Assembly: GCA_008921705.1 (NCBI GenBank)
Contig: VFFE01007795.1
Coordinates: 2,496,514-2,560,513 of the forward strand
Direction of reading: 5' to 3'
Length of the DNA stretch: 64,000 nucleotides
DNA from: Burhinus oedicnemus
Taxonomy: Eukaryota > Chordata > Aves > Charadriiformes > Burhinidae
A program made the position numbers and the translations under genes. The notes beneath the pieces were generated by a model, which had not been told where the DNA came from, searched no databases, and saw nothing but the letters and a program-made list of their open reading frames with translations. This document shows positions 37,864 to 50,749 of this stretch, piece after piece. The first letter of the stretch is position 1. Each line of letters begins with the position of its first letter.

Positions 37864-38066
37864 ATGGATTGTCCCATCCTATTAATCGTTTGTCTTTATG
37901 TATATATTTTGCAGGTTGTCAGAAACCCACCGTGGGACTTCTGTTCTCAGTTGTTGAGTGGGTCATTATTTGCATTGTTTGTCTAATTCTATTAGGCCTG
38001 GTTTTGTTCTTTACTAGAGAAAAATGGTGTGGGAGAAGTTTATATTCTTACTTTGTGGATGTATAA
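37830..38066 (+). CDS. Small ORF between integrase and env with one membrane segment
   Basis: 78 codons from ATG 37830 to TAA 38064-38066. The first part overlaps the end of integrase. After the putative splice acceptor (GCAG at 37911-37914), the second part encodes a strong hydrophobic span (VVEWVIICIVCLILLGLVLF) followed by a basic tail (TREKWCGR). Its last 43 bases overlap the env start in another frame. It could be a small accessory protein, a decayed Env leader, or chance. I do not recognise a family. Confidence 0.35.
   Translation: MHMGRVTEFIPDGLSHPINRLSLCIYFAGCQKPTVGLLFSVVEWVIICIVCLILLGLVLFFTREKWCGRSLYSYFVDV
37903..37914 (+). promoter_or_regulatory. Putative env splice acceptor
   Basis: TATATATTTTGCAG followed by GTTGTC, a good acceptor 110 bp upstream of the env ATG at 38024. 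It pairs with the donor at 33148 in the position expected for a subgenomic env message. Confidence 0.5.
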
Positions 38067-39290
38067 TCTTGTCTCAGTCAACTGGGAATTTGGATAACCA
38101 ACCCAGCTCAGCATGGGAACTGATTACTGGTTTTGTCCAAATCTGGAATCGAACACACCAAGGTCCTTGTGTAGACCTTCCCATATCTGCATCAGTGGGT
38201 CTTAAATTTGCCATCATTTGGCTAAATTTCTCACGAATTTTAAATTTGAAGCTAGAAACATTAAATGAAAAGTGTATTTGAAATACACATTGGAAGGGAA
38301 AATATTTGTGGGGGACTGAGTCATCCCCATTCCAAGAGTATAGCAGCTCAACTTGGTACATACCCTCTCCAGTGATCTATCGAGTTCCAGTTAACACAAC
38401 CTGGAGAAACATGTGGAATACTACCTGTTGGAAACAACAGCTCTTAAAGGGGACTTCAAATGCTGCCCTTGCAACCTGAAAGAATTGGACACTGTGTCCC
38501 CCAGAAGTGAAGATTCCTTGTAATCTTATACTGAATTGGATGTGGTGTCCCCGGGAGGTAGAAATTCCCTGTAATCTTGTACATTGATGGGACCCCCCAC
38601 CTCACGGTGAACCCCTACACCATGAATATAATGTTCCATTATCCCCGGGTTGGCGTATTCAAATTCCTGGCAAATGTGGTGACTATGATCACCGTGACTG
38701 CTCTCGTTATGAATGTGCTTGGTCCCTTAAACATCTTTTGTCCAATCCAGATAGTATAATTGATGCATGAGAGAGAAATCCCCTACCCCATGAGGATACT
38801 CCCCTAATGAATTGTTTGCGAATTACTAACTGTGAATCGTTAACATGAGACCCCATAGAAACATGGTATATCCCAGAATTGCGAACCTTTATTTGGGATA
38901 TGTATACTTGTTGGTGTTTTCCAGCACAAGGGTTTAAACCTGGAGATCCCATGTGTAATGGAACCATTACCAATTGGGAAACCACGTTAAAATGTGGAGT
39001 CACGCTCACCCACAAAGCAAAGTGGAATCTTGCGCGGGAAGTGGGAACCAGAATAATCGAACCCTATGACGCATCAACAAGATCCACTGCTAAGTATCCA
39101 GCCCCTCAGGGTACTTTCTGGGCATGTTCAGATGGGAAAATATATTCACACCTGCATGTACACAAAATAGCAGGTTTACGCTGTACCGTTGGTGTTCTGT
39201 CAGTGCGCCCCTTCAGACATTTAACTTTAACGACCCCCAAATATAACTGGAACAAATAAGATGTTCAAACACCTCAGGCCACATGCGAGT
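38024..39290 (+). pseudogene. env: env surface-subunit region, stop-riddled but in one frame
   Basis: ATG at 38024 (AAAATGG context) is followed by a hydrophobic signal-like segment (FIFLLCGCIILS). The same frame then stays collinear to the end of env. Cys and N-x-S/T sites are common, as in a retroviral surface glycoprotein. In-frame stops are TGA at 38279, 38477, 38585, 38768 and 38846, and TAA at 39257. The frame at 38577-38759 is a shadow of this one. Confidence 0.85.
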
Positions 39291-39850
39291 GGGTAAGAAG
39301 AGTCCTAGCACCTGACTATTATACCTGGGAAATGAAAGTGGCCCTTGCATTTGCGGCCTATTTTGCCCCAGGTGTACTCCTACAAACACACCAGTTTGTA
39401 TGAGAAAATTTGACTTGACAAGTACGTATTTTGAGTAATTGGACTGCACATGCTTTTGGGGAACTGAATTTGCAGGTTCAACAGGTGTCGAAGATGGCCT
39501 TGCAGAACCGTTTAGCTCTGGGTATGCTATTAGTCAAAGACCAAGGTGTATGGGGAGTGCTGAACCACGCAGCTGGAGAATGCTGCATTACCATACACAA
39601 TGCTACAACCACAATCGAGGAAGCATGTCGGAAGATGTGAGAAATCATGGCCAAAACAGGAGACTTGTTCCAGTCAATGTTACCGAATGAATGGAAGGTG
39701 GATTGGAACCCTGCCTCATGGATCTCAACTCTGCTCAAAAAACTTGGACTTGCAGGATGGTGGGATTGGATAGTGGAAGCTCTAGTGATGCTTTTATTAA
39801 TACTAATTGGCCTAGATATTGGCTTTGCTGTCAATAACATGCCTGATTAG
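39291..39850 (+). pseudogene. env: env transmembrane-subunit region, broken
   Basis: A hydrophobic stretch near 39340-39385 is in the place of the fusion peptide. [11 protein letters not shown] near 39503 and a CC pair near 39581 mark the region that holds the heptad and immunosuppressive-like motif in gamma-type Env, although the usual Cys spacing is not intact. A membrane anchor (IVEALVMLLLILIGLDIGF) precedes TAG at 39848-39850. In-frame TGA codons lie at 39401, 39416 and 39638. No functional protein is possible from this copy without read-through. Confidence 0.85.
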
Positions 39851-39945
39851 TTGCTTATTCTCTCTCTCCTTTGATATGGTATGTTCAGATCACCACTGTT
39901 GAAGAGGTTTGAGCCATGTGTTAGAGTGTTCGAGCCATGGGGTGG

Positions 39946-40476
39946 TGTAAGGGACGAGCCCCAAGTGACCGTACTGTGAGCCTGGACAATGCCCCAAGAG
40001 AATGACAAAATGAAAGTCATGGGGAAGGGCCTAGTGTCACTTCTCTTGATTTGCCATGACAAGTGCCTTCCATGTCATGGAAAAGTACTGGTATCTCAAC
40101 CACTCCAGGAACTGAGGCCAATAAATACAGGCACATGCAAGTCTGAGGGGGACTCGCTCTTCACCGAATACCTCCCCCTGTCGGCAGGTCTGTCGCTGGA
40201 TCCAGGGCTGGTGATCTCTCTCTCTCTCTCTCCCTCTCTCTTTTCCTCTCTCTCTCTCTTTCTCTTCTCTCAGAGCTGTTAGGTAACGCAAGGCCTACTT
40301 TGATTTCCACCTAGCTTAGGTAGATATAACTGTGAGAGTGCCAATATTTATGGAATACTTGTTCCCATTAAAGTTGATGTTTATGTGTGGACCTTGAGTG
40401 TTATCTCATGTTAATCCACATCGAGGGGATTTGCAATTCTTAGTGATTCCCCCCTCCCCACAGGTGGGACGTGACA
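39946..40476 (+). repeat. 3' LTR of the provirus
   Basis: Begins TGTAAGGGACGAGC and matches the 5' LTR throughout. AATAAA is at 40120-40125 and ATTAAA at 40377-40382. A block of about 9 bp present in the 5' LTR before ATTAAA is missing here. No clear polypurine tract is visible immediately before it; GCCATGGGGTGG is the nearest candidate. Confidence 0.93.
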
Positions 40477-41039
40477 GGAACATGGAGAAAATGGGTATGG
40501 GAAACTACGACAATCCCATTCTGTTTATCAGCAACTTCATATTCATTGTGGGTAATGACAGGTTTTATATCTCCAGCACTAAGGACTGCTTTCTTTGGCT
40601 CCAGACCTGTTCTCTGTGGCTTTCATTTCAGGCCTGAAGAGTCTGTAAAACACATCTCTGTGGGTGGGGATGAAGCCTCAGCCCTGGCATGCAGCCTCTG
40701 CTGGGTACCAGCAGAGGAGGAAGGGGCAAGTGCCACCCTACACAGGTAACAATCGCAGCAGAGCAGGCAGACGCCCATGGCAGTCCCTCTGGCCCCCTGC
40801 CCCACTCCAGGGAAGAGCCTCTCCCCACATCCCGCTGGGCTGAGGCCACCGGTACCCACGCCACTGCAGCTGGGGAAGCTCAGGAACCCAAAAGGGGGCC
40901 TTCCCTGAAGTACATCTTGCCTTACAGTGGCAAAGCTTCTGCTGGCTGGATGTGCAAACCTGCTACAGGGGATGTTTTTTACCGATTAACTAAGAAAGTG
41001 CTTAATATAAATAATAATAATAATAATATAAATTGTAAT
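40477..41039. other. Intergenic sequence right of the provirus, with an ATA repeat
   Basis: A GC-richer stretch of unknown origin (about 40680-40900) and a short ATA/AAT microsatellite (41008-41028). No gene is recognised. Confidence 0.6.
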
Positions 41040-41590
41040 TAATAGAAATAATCCCCCTGTGCTTGGCACTGGCGAGGCCACACCTCAAATACTGTGTTCA
41101 GTTTTGGGCCCTCACTACAAGAAAGACATTGAGGTGCCCAAAAAAGGGCAATGAAGCTGGTGAAGGGTCTAGAGCACAAGCTTATGAGGAGCGGCTGAGG
41201 GAACTGGGGTTGTTTAGCCTGGAGAAAAGGAGGCTGAAGGGAGACCTTATCACTCTCTACAGCTACCTGAGAGGAGGTTGTAGCGAGGTGGGGGTTGGTC
41301 TGTTCTCCCAAGTAACAGGTGATAGGACAAGAGGAAATGGCCTCAAGTTGCACCAGGGGAGGTTTAGATTGGATATTAGGAGAAATTTCTTCACAGAAGG
41401 GATTGTCAAGCATTGGAACAGGCTGCCCGGGGAAGTGGTGGAGTCACCATCCCTGGAGGTATTTAAAAGAAGTGTAGATATGGCACTTAGGGACATGGTT
41501 TAGTGGTAACTTGGCAGTGTTATGTTAACAGTTGGACTTGATGATCTTAAAGGTCTCTTCCAACCTAAATAATTCCATTCCATTCTATGG
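41040..41590 (+). mobile_element. CR1 LINE 3' fragment, + strand, distinct 3' end
   Basis: ORF2 C-terminal remnants read rightwards: [12 protein letters not shown] near 41080, [20 protein letters not shown] near 41180-41240, [19 protein letters not shown] near 41330-41385 and [19 protein letters not shown] near 41412-41470. The element ends in ATTCCATTCCATTCTATGG, a variant of the CR1 terminal repeat. Its frame is open over much of the ORF2 end, but the 5' part is missing. Confidence 0.93.
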
Positions 41591-44500
41591 CTTTCCAAAG
41601 GGGCTCCCACATGAACTGCCATATGTTGTTATTTGAATGACTATAATGATCTTAATCTTACCCTTAATCTCACCCTTTATATACACAACTACATACATAT
41701 AATAGAAAATTACATATACATACTTATCTCTCCATACAAACATGCACAGACTACATACACTGCTGTGCTTACTCTCCAGAGGCTGTCTAACCCAGCGCTG
41801 GCAGGCAGCTTTCTCTGGGTTACGATGCAGAAGCAACTTGTAGTGCTCTCACTCACGGGCAGGTGGAGGATTTTGGCCAGAAACACAGCAGTGCTGGTGT
41901 TTGTTACAACATGGTTCTCAAAAACATAATCTTAATCTCATCGGGCAACCTGGAACGCAGAGGGGCCGCTCATGTTAAGCATCTCCTCACTTAGCACAGG
42001 AGGTTTCTTGCTTGCTGCAGAACTGAAATGATGGGTGTAACCTCCCCAGCCCTTCACATGGCCCTGGAGCATCAGCTGCTTCAGGCTTTGGGCAGGAGCC
42101 ATACTCAAGCGTTTTTTCTAGACAGAAAATGAGACCAATATTTCTATTACTACAGCTCTCTGCTTCTAACAACAAGAGGTTTTGCATTTTAAAAGAAAAT
42201 ACTTAACTAGTCAAAGCAGCAAGATGATGATTGCTTTTTATGGGATGTGCTCTTCTGACAGTAATATGCAAATGCCCTTGATAAACTATACTTTTTTTCC
42301 CTTTGTGTCCATGTGACTCTCTTGAAACTGGGTTACTTAGCATAATTAAAAGAATAACTGGCTTTAAGTTAGAAATTTCTAAGGGAAGAAATGATGAGGG
42401 AAAAGAAAAGGATGGCTGATTCTATTTTATTTGTTCAGTCAGTCGAAATGGAAGCCTTCCTTTAAGAGTTTATATGATAATCCTGGTGTCCAGTCACTTG
42501 CCCTTCATACAATATTTTAAAAATGCAGGACTGAACAGGACTGACAATTGAGCATGTAATTGTTGTTGTTTATTTGTTTATTTGTTCATTGCCAGTATCT
42601 GTACTGCAAAGCACTTTAAGGAACACTTTGCAAAGGAAAGAATCTATAAAATTGATGTATATTAAGAGTGCAGCAATACATTTTATATCAATGGTAAGAA
42701 CTGAATATTAAAAATAGCTTATCTGTTTTTTTCCTTGTTTTGAAGGGTGCTTTAGGATAAACTGCTTCAATTTAAACCGTACAATGGAGTCCTAGGATTG
42801 TTCTACTTATTCCCATGAAGTATGTTTAGAATACAAGTTCTCTTCCAAATTTTAGAAGTCTTAAATGAATGCATTATATTTCAGTGAAATGTTATTCTCA
42901 TTTGGGCCATTAATAATTCTGACTATCTTTATTTCAGCAATAAATATGATGCCTACAATATTGAAAAAAGAAATTAAATTATTTTAAAATTATTAAGTTT
43001 CACAGCTGGCAGAGGTGGTCGATCTCCTGCGAACTGGGCCTGGTGACCGCCTGAAATACAATCTGTATCTGTCCAAAGTCATGCCATCAGGCTCCACATC
43101 AACCCTTATGCAAAGCTGCCAGAAGATAAGGAATCATTTGCTTCACCTTGTAGTTTGTCTTGGTTTTAAAACTTGTGTTTCGTTTTGAATCTGAATTTGT
43201 CTGGCTTTGGATTCCTGCCATTAGTTCTTTCCTTGTGCCTGTCCCTGCTACAGCATTAATGAGCTGACCAAAGTGAGCCCTTTCCTGCTCTTTGCCCTAT
43301 TTTTAAACTACGTGCCAAATTCCAGTATCAGTTTTATCAATGCTATACACTGAGATAAAATCATCTCTTCGCTACTTCCTTATTGCACATCCAGGAATTA
43401 CCTCAGCCCTTTTGCTGCAGTCATATAATGAGATACTTGTTAGGTTTTGACTCTCATGTTCTTCACGCTGCCTAAGAGTTATCACTTTTATATCCTTTAC
43501 AATGTTCCTACTTTTCAGGAGGCAGTTTCTTATGGAGTTCTTGCTGGCTGCCTTATTCATATCACTGTTTATCACAGACAGTGCCATATCACTTCAAGTT
43601 TGATCAGCACTGATTTTATATTTACTTTCCAGGCCATTTAGGAAACCCAAGGAGCGCCAAAGGTAACATCAGTTTTCAAAGACAATTGTCTCAACTGACA
43701 GCTACTTTGAACTGCTCATCCAGTTCTTGATGCTCTGAATCTGCAGTTTATTGCATTATAATGTAATTTTTTGCTGATCATTAACATGTGGTGCTAAGTC
43801 AAGCACCTTCAAAAATTAGTACAGCTATGATATTATCTTCTAACAGCCAAGCCTGTAATTTCATCTCAGGTTTCTCTGATGAGACCTATTTTTCCATTTG
43901 ACTTCGTTGACTGGCACACATAATATTTGAATGCTTCATTTAATTGTTAGCTGTTCTTTTGCATCATTACTTTTCTTCTTGTCATCATCTGCTCCTCCCC
44001 ACAGCTGAAGGTATGAATGCCATGGTGAGGATGGGTGAGTCAAGGTCCATGCGTGCACAGAAGGCTGTACAAGCCTCTGCGCAATAGGCAATTATCATTA
44101 CCAAAGAGTCGGTCTGCGAACTGCCTGGTTGCTGTTATATGGATGATGATTTGGATGAAGATGCATAGTTGATGAAGTAAGCTTTTCATGACCCAAAGCA
44201 GACTGGTTTTGCTCAGAGAAGCTCATTCCTTTCCTCACCCGTGCAATTATCATTGCTTAACTGCAGCTCAGTAGCACTGAAACAGGTAGGCTCCAGGATG
44301 TCCCTGAGGAACCCTGTTAACACCCACGCTTCCTTCCTGTGTTCCTGTTCCCACCAAGGGACCTCTTGGAGAATTTACTGTCTGATCAGCCAGGAAGTAC
44401 AAAACCTTTCTTTTATTATTACTGCTGTGACTGACTCCCCATCAGCACACCCTGAGATCTCACTGGGGATCAGCTTGCACATTGCTCTCACTCAGAGCAG

Positions 44501-47500
44501 AGTCTGAGAGAACCTATGGACTTCCCCATCGTCTGCTGTACCACAGCAGCAAGTTACTCTGGTGGAAAGTTTCATCCTTTATACATCCCGTGAAGTAAAT
44601 ACAGACCTGCCAGTAGCTGCACTGGCCTTTTTTATTTGAAAACATTGGCATGATTGTCTAAACAAGGCTTGCCAGGCACTGATACTAGTCTAGGTAGTTT
44701 GTGATTTCAGGGGTCCCATTTTCACTTTTTAAATTTTGACATAATCTTACCAGTTCTGCCTTCCTCTGGAATTTCCCTGGTCTGCCAGCATGTGTTTAAA
44801 ATGCGTGCTTCTGCTTTTTTTTTTTAAATTTTTTTCATTCTTAACACTGTTATAGCATATATCTAGTACAGACTTTTGGGGGAAGGAGGTGTTGACTTTT
44901 GTAACTATGACATTTTAAAACCTATTAACTTCATCAGCAGTGGGTTTACCCTCTACTGTTTGGCTGCCCTGCTCATAATCTACCTGCCATTATCTCAAAT
45001 GACTACTAATTGCTTTCTACTTCCCTTGTCTTCCCTCTCTTTTTTTAAATTTGATTTCTGCTCCTGCTCATCCAGGTAAACCATTTAGCGAAAGTTACGT
45101 CTTTAACTTTCTTTTTTAAATTATGGAATTCTAATTCCTCTAGCTTTACAAGCTCTTCTTATAGGAGTCTCGTTTATGATTTCCACTTTTCTTTCTAAGC
45201 AAAAAGTTTTCTTCCTTTATGAAGTCAGCTCGTTAGCTAGTACTAATTGGTAATGTTCTTTTTCTGCCCATATTTATGTACCTGATGCCTAGGAAACCAT
45301 CTCCAACGCCACAATTATTTTTAAGCCTTAAGTACAAAGCAGGATTGCCTCATGCTGTGTGCTCTACTGTTTAAGAAATAAAAGATGAGGCACTCCGGAA
45401 AGTCAGCTGATAGTTCATATCTGGTTTCCAGGTCCTCCAATACAGACTTTCTAAGTAGATGACTGTCACACCATTTCCTCTCCTTCTCCTCAACCATAAG
45501 GGCAGAATGCAGACAAGTTTCTATGAAGAAATTCAAACTCATTTTCTGGTTTGAGTGTTGGTCTTTCATTGACCCCCAGCAATGTCCCTTTCTTGGGTTT
45601 TGCAAGCTAAAATGAAGCATTCAAGGTTCTCTGCGTCTGAGTTGGTAATAAATCTGATACAAGTTACAGTGTCTTCAAAACAAGTCATAGGGTCCTGTCT
45701 GTACTTTTTCACTACCTTTATGCTTGCTGAATGGATTATATCACATTATTTTTACATTCCAGCCATTCAAATTGTCCATGCAAGCTTCAGAAATGCTATT
45801 CATAGCACATTTCTTCTCGTTAGTGACTTTTTTAATTCCTCTTGCTCATTTCTTGCTGTTAATGTAAATACAAAACAATGTAGATGCCTTTGTGATATAT
45901 TTATTCTCTCAGCAGCCTCTTCTGATTTCACCTTGGCTGCCAACCAGGAGGACTAATCCTCATAAATGAAACCTTTAGACCACCTGCTGGAACGCAGACA
46001 AATGCTCCACAAAGCCATGACTTTGCATTTGTAGCAGCTGAAGACCCAACAATCCATATTGTGTATCTTCTTCTGGGGCCTCTCCCCAGAAGCAAGGGGC
46101 TGCCACCGGCTCTGCGCTGGCCCTGAGCCCCAGCAGCCAAACCTCCCGGAGCAGGGCTGCTCTCAGGGCCCCCACACAGGGCTGAAGAGTGGGATCGTGG
46201 ATTAACAGTGAAAGGAGTTACACCACCATTTGTCTCTTCCTCATTGCTTCGAGAGTCTGTGTAGTTTCCACAGGATGCTAATCTATTTGCTCCAACGTGT
46301 CAACAAAGAGAAATTTCCATATCTTACAGTCCTGGGGAATCTTGCTGTTACATGTTGCATTTTTGCCCTGAAATAAGTAGTGTGACAGATACTGTCTTTA
46401 TGGTCTTTTCTGCAAATTTGGAATAATTAAAATTCACATTAATTTCCCACGGGAAATGAAATGGTGTGTGAGAATAGTCAGTCAGTCAAACTTGGGAATA
46501 CCTGGACTGAAGCTATGCCATTCTGACCAAAGGCATTCTTGTGGATGACAACATTTGCCTCATGTACATATGTTACATCTTAAATGTTTTATTTCCTATA
46601 ACAAATATGGCACATCCACACATCATGTTGAGTAACGTTGCAAACTACACAAGAATTATTATCATAATTATTATAACTTCATTATTAATACAGCAAGAAC
46701 TGCAGCGACTTAGATGGGTGGCTTTAAAAACATACACTAATCAGTCAAGCATATTCAAGGTAATGGCCAAATTTTCCAAAACTGAGGCAGCTGGAAGAAA
46801 ATTTTAGGTATGAAAATGAGAGCAAGAACTTAAAAGAGAGAGGGGGAAAAAAACAAGGAAAAAGTTTTACTTCCTCCTCATTCTTAGCCCACATCATTAT
46901 TCCCTCTCCTTTTCTTCTTTTCCCAGGGAATGGCAGAATTGCAATAAATTAATACAGCATTTACCAGACTGTTTCTTTTGAGTCTTTCCTCCTTTTTTTT
47001 CCCCCAGAGCTCCAGCAGCTCTCTTTCTCTGAGCTTGCTCTGCGCATGCTGATGCATTTATGCATCGCTTTGTCTTGCCCTCAGTTTCGCTCATGCTTTC
47101 ACCCCAGTGTTCCTTTGCTGAAGGGTTTGAGGGATGTTCATTCAGGGAGAGCAGGAGAAGAAGAAACACTGAACAGAGTATTTAGAGCCTGAACAGAGGC
47201 TTTGCTCCTGCAAGTGAAAACGCCAAGAGCAGGGGGTGGATGAACAGTGGAGCATCACGCTGCTTGCTGTTCTCTGCATGTGTCCAGGATGCTGCTTGTC
47301 AGTGAGGGGATCTATCAGGATGGCACGGGGATGGTATTCGGCATCGCTGTATGTGTCACCATGTATGTATGAAAAAGATAATGCAAAGTGGCAAAGGATT
47401 CAGAACTGCTTAGCCCAGGAGGAATGACATTCACAGACAATTCCTCTTCAATGTGGAGCACCGAACTTTTAAAAAATAATCACCTTTTTCTTTACAAGAA

Positions 47501-50500
47501 AAAATAACAGTTATCCCTTGCTGGCATTGTTTCCTAGCTAGAAATCAGATTCTATATTTTACTTGTTTCTACAAATTAGAAACAAATTTCATGCTGCACA
47601 AAGCCTCCAAGCACATTAATAAACCTGTCAAGTACATCCCCATGGGTGCACGGAGGCTCTCAGCAATGAGTGACTGGGTGAAACATGTTCAGAAAAGCCC
47701 CTCTGGGTCAAGGTTCTTTCTGAATTATTTGTTCTTTTTCTTCAGGTTCATATCCTTTGCTCTTTATCTTTATTATTCATCTTCAGAACCTCAATAGTCA
47801 TCTTCCTTTTTGGAGCAGACTGCACCTTTTTACTACATTGACATTTCTTAACACATGCTTACTGAATTACCATGATTTAAGCAATCCAAAGTATTGATCG
47901 CACCCTAGATAAATATACCTACTGCATTTTTGATTGATAGCTTGATGTTACCTATGATAGCCATTTGGCAGAATAGTGTTTACTGTCTCTCCATCTAGAC
48001 TGGATGTTTGCATCAGTCATGTTAGAAGCACAAATACACACATTTCATTCTGAGCATCTCTCTTTCCTGCCAGTACCGAGACTGTATTACTAACTTCATT
48101 TTAAGTGGGGTTTTTGTTGTTTTTTTTCCCTGCTTTGATTTCTTGCTTTTATGGGCATCTCTACAGTTTCAAGGGCCATTTGATCTTATAAAACTGTACA
48201 TTATTTGGCTGAGATTTCGTACTATCTTTCTTTTCCAAGCAAATCTGATAAAACCAGAGCATTTCACTGCAACTATGACAAATTATGCTCAGAAATATTC
48301 TCCAAGGGAAAAAATGCAAATATAAGACTGACATTATCTGCAAAACAACTGCCACCTTTACAATTTACAGGGAACTCATAATTATTCTAGAAATCAGTTG
48401 CATATTGTCAATAGCATGGGAGGTATTCATGCTGTTGTAGGTTTGACCAGCTACAGTATCTCCTCTGTACAGCTACTACATGCACTTAAGTTTACACTGG
48501 AATTAAAACATCCAATATTTTTATAACGCGAGCCAAACACAGCACTTGATTTTCACTTTCAGAGATGCCACTGCCTATGAAGTAAAAGGCTTGAGTAAAG
48601 TCTTATCAAGCATGATAAAAGGTGACAGCAAGAGATACAATGGTGCAATTTGTTTTGGTGTAATAGCATACAGGGTATTGTAGTTTCTTTGTAAAATAGA
48701 AAATATGTCTCAAAAGGCACTTTTCATGCAGATGTAATCAGCAACATAGTTAAAACAGAAGGTCTGCAAAAGTATTTTTAGGAAGCTTTGTAAAAAGGGG
48801 AAGCATACTAAATTAAATGAAAAAGAGGTATGCTCTTCCCAAATGTGCTGAAATTAAATAAACACTTCCCAAATTAAATTAACACTATTAAAATAAAGTA
48901 ACTTGATAACTATCACAGATAGTTAAACCTGCAGATTTTAATAAGTCATGCATATGAGATTACACTGAAATGTTGACACTTTAGGTAGCTCTGACAGAAT
49001 TTTCTGTTCTCAGCCAGATCAGCCTTTCAATTTCTTTTAGCACCGATGGCTGAAGTTTTGGAAGGTACAAGACTTCTCATCTAAGGAAATCAGTAATCAC
49101 AGGTTCCAGATGAGAGGAAAACAGAAATGGTGGAATACAATAGTTACTCGCAGCAGCCTACTGTCGGCGGGAAGATGCATCTTCTAACTCTGCACCACAG
49201 AAAAGGACTCTTGGAGAAATACACTCTGCCAGAAATTAGCTTCAGTTGGTGTTTTATGCTTTGCTGTGCCCTCTGTTAGAAAAACAATGCTCATGGTTAC
49301 GCCGTCAGGCGCATTCAGCACATGGACTTCATACAGGGTGTCTTTCCTATACCCCCTTTCAAAGCTTCAGCTCTCTTTCTCACTGGGAGATAGCCTATAT
49401 GTCCATAACAGTGTTCAGTCTAAGAATACAGTTACTTAAGATGGATGAAAAATCACCCATGCAGAAACTACCCTTTTAACCAGTAAGATGCAACTGATAC
49501 ATGGATCATTTCTATTCAAAGGAGAACTGAAAAATACAAATCAGGTGTATTCTTCAGTATAATCCTTTGCATTTATAAAGAACGTACATAGAACCTGCAT
49601 TTGTTGAAAACAGTAAAAAGCTACAACAGGAAGGTTCATTGCTAACACTTTTCAAGACAGCCTTCCACACACCCCTGTGTCTCAGCAGATGCATTTGCCA
49701 CCAGTTACCCAGGAAAGCCTCAACCTTCTGGGCCCTGCAAGCAGCTTGTGCTCATGAGCATCGATTTCCATTGTCTCTGGCAACTTTAATCCGAACCCGA
49801 TCTTACCTCCTTCTATTCAGCCTGAAAGAAGAATAGTCAGTCGGTTTTACTGCCTGTACACAGAAGGCATGATTGACAGGAGCCTGCACCGCTTTCCAGC
49901 ACCACAGTATTTTTATAGTAATTTGCTGAAACCACTTACATGCTAAGAAAACTGGGAATTTATTTAAAGAAAAGATATGCCTGAAGATTGTGTCTGCATT
50001 GATTTTTTTACCTTGTCCCACTTCCTTTATTTACATATGGATAAAATAAAAAGGTTTATTTTATTTACATCTGGAGAAAATAAAAAACAATCCATTTTAT
50101 ATGTGAACGTAATGCTGTTCATAATGAGGCTTCTTGCTTCAGGAAATTTGATCTTTGTTCTCCTGGACGCATTCTGTTCTTTCCTCTATTCTCTCTCACA
50201 CAACAGACGATTAATACTATCTGACAGAGAAAAAGGAAATTGCACTATGATGCCTTTTCATAAGCCTTATTTTTCTGACCACTAAACGATCATCAGAGAG
50301 AAGTTCCACTGCAGTAGTTTGGATTGGTTTGTGAGGATTGCTTTTAATTAAGGAAGGATACCCAGTGTTCCAAGGCAGTCATCTAGTTCTTGAGCATATG
50401 AAACACTACCAGACCCCTACAAGAACATTTCTCTTGCGCCTTTTTCATTGCCTGCTCTCACATCAGAGCATTAAAGCATTTTATTATGGACAGGTTTTTT

Positions 50501-50740
50501 GCAAACATTTAGAGACTCATATAACTTAGTTCACATGGGTAGGGCCACTGAAGTTGGAACAAAACCTGTGCCTATGAAGTTTATAATCTGTTTGTTAGAG
50601 ACTTTGGCCTCCTGCTCACACGGAGATGTTTGGTAGACACGATTTGGTCCATTTGAAAGCCTTAATACAACATTAAAAAGCGAATTCATACATGCGTATA
50701 AATCTTGCATGGGTTTCCATCTCTACCGACGGTTTGTTTC
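41591..50740. other. Gene-empty intergenic region between the repeats and RAB21
   Basis: About 9 kb with no recognised gene, RNA or repeat family. It contains ordinary A/T and T tracts (for example 44814-44833) and short chance frames. A regulatory or long non-coding role cannot be judged from sequence alone. Confidence 0.55.
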
Positions 50741-50749
50741 TAGATATGG

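Larger units (their letters stand above)
32540..40476 (+). mobile_element. Endogenous retrovirus provirus, near full length, inactive
   Basis: Two direct LTRs enclose, in order, gag, protease, RT, RNase H, integrase and env remnants. The layout is that of a simple retrovirus. Gag and protease share one frame, separated by stops, as in gamma-like viruses. Flanks AGAAC (32535-32539) and GGAAC (40477-40481) match at 4 of 5 bases and may be a decayed target duplication. By eye the LTRs differ at about 20 positions plus a few small indels over about 530 bp. Every gene has stops or shifts, so no complete viral protein is encoded. I cannot assign a named family; the LTRs do not match the ERVL-like solo LTRs nearby. 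Confidence 0.95.

Noticed and set aside
38577..38759. Separate small ORF within env
   Set aside because: The env frame on the same bases reads as surface glycoprotein-like sequence; this frame is its shadow.
38024..39850. Possible domesticated env (syncytin-like gene)
   Set aside because: Nine in-frame stops and an altered Cys motif rule out a full-length protein from this copy.
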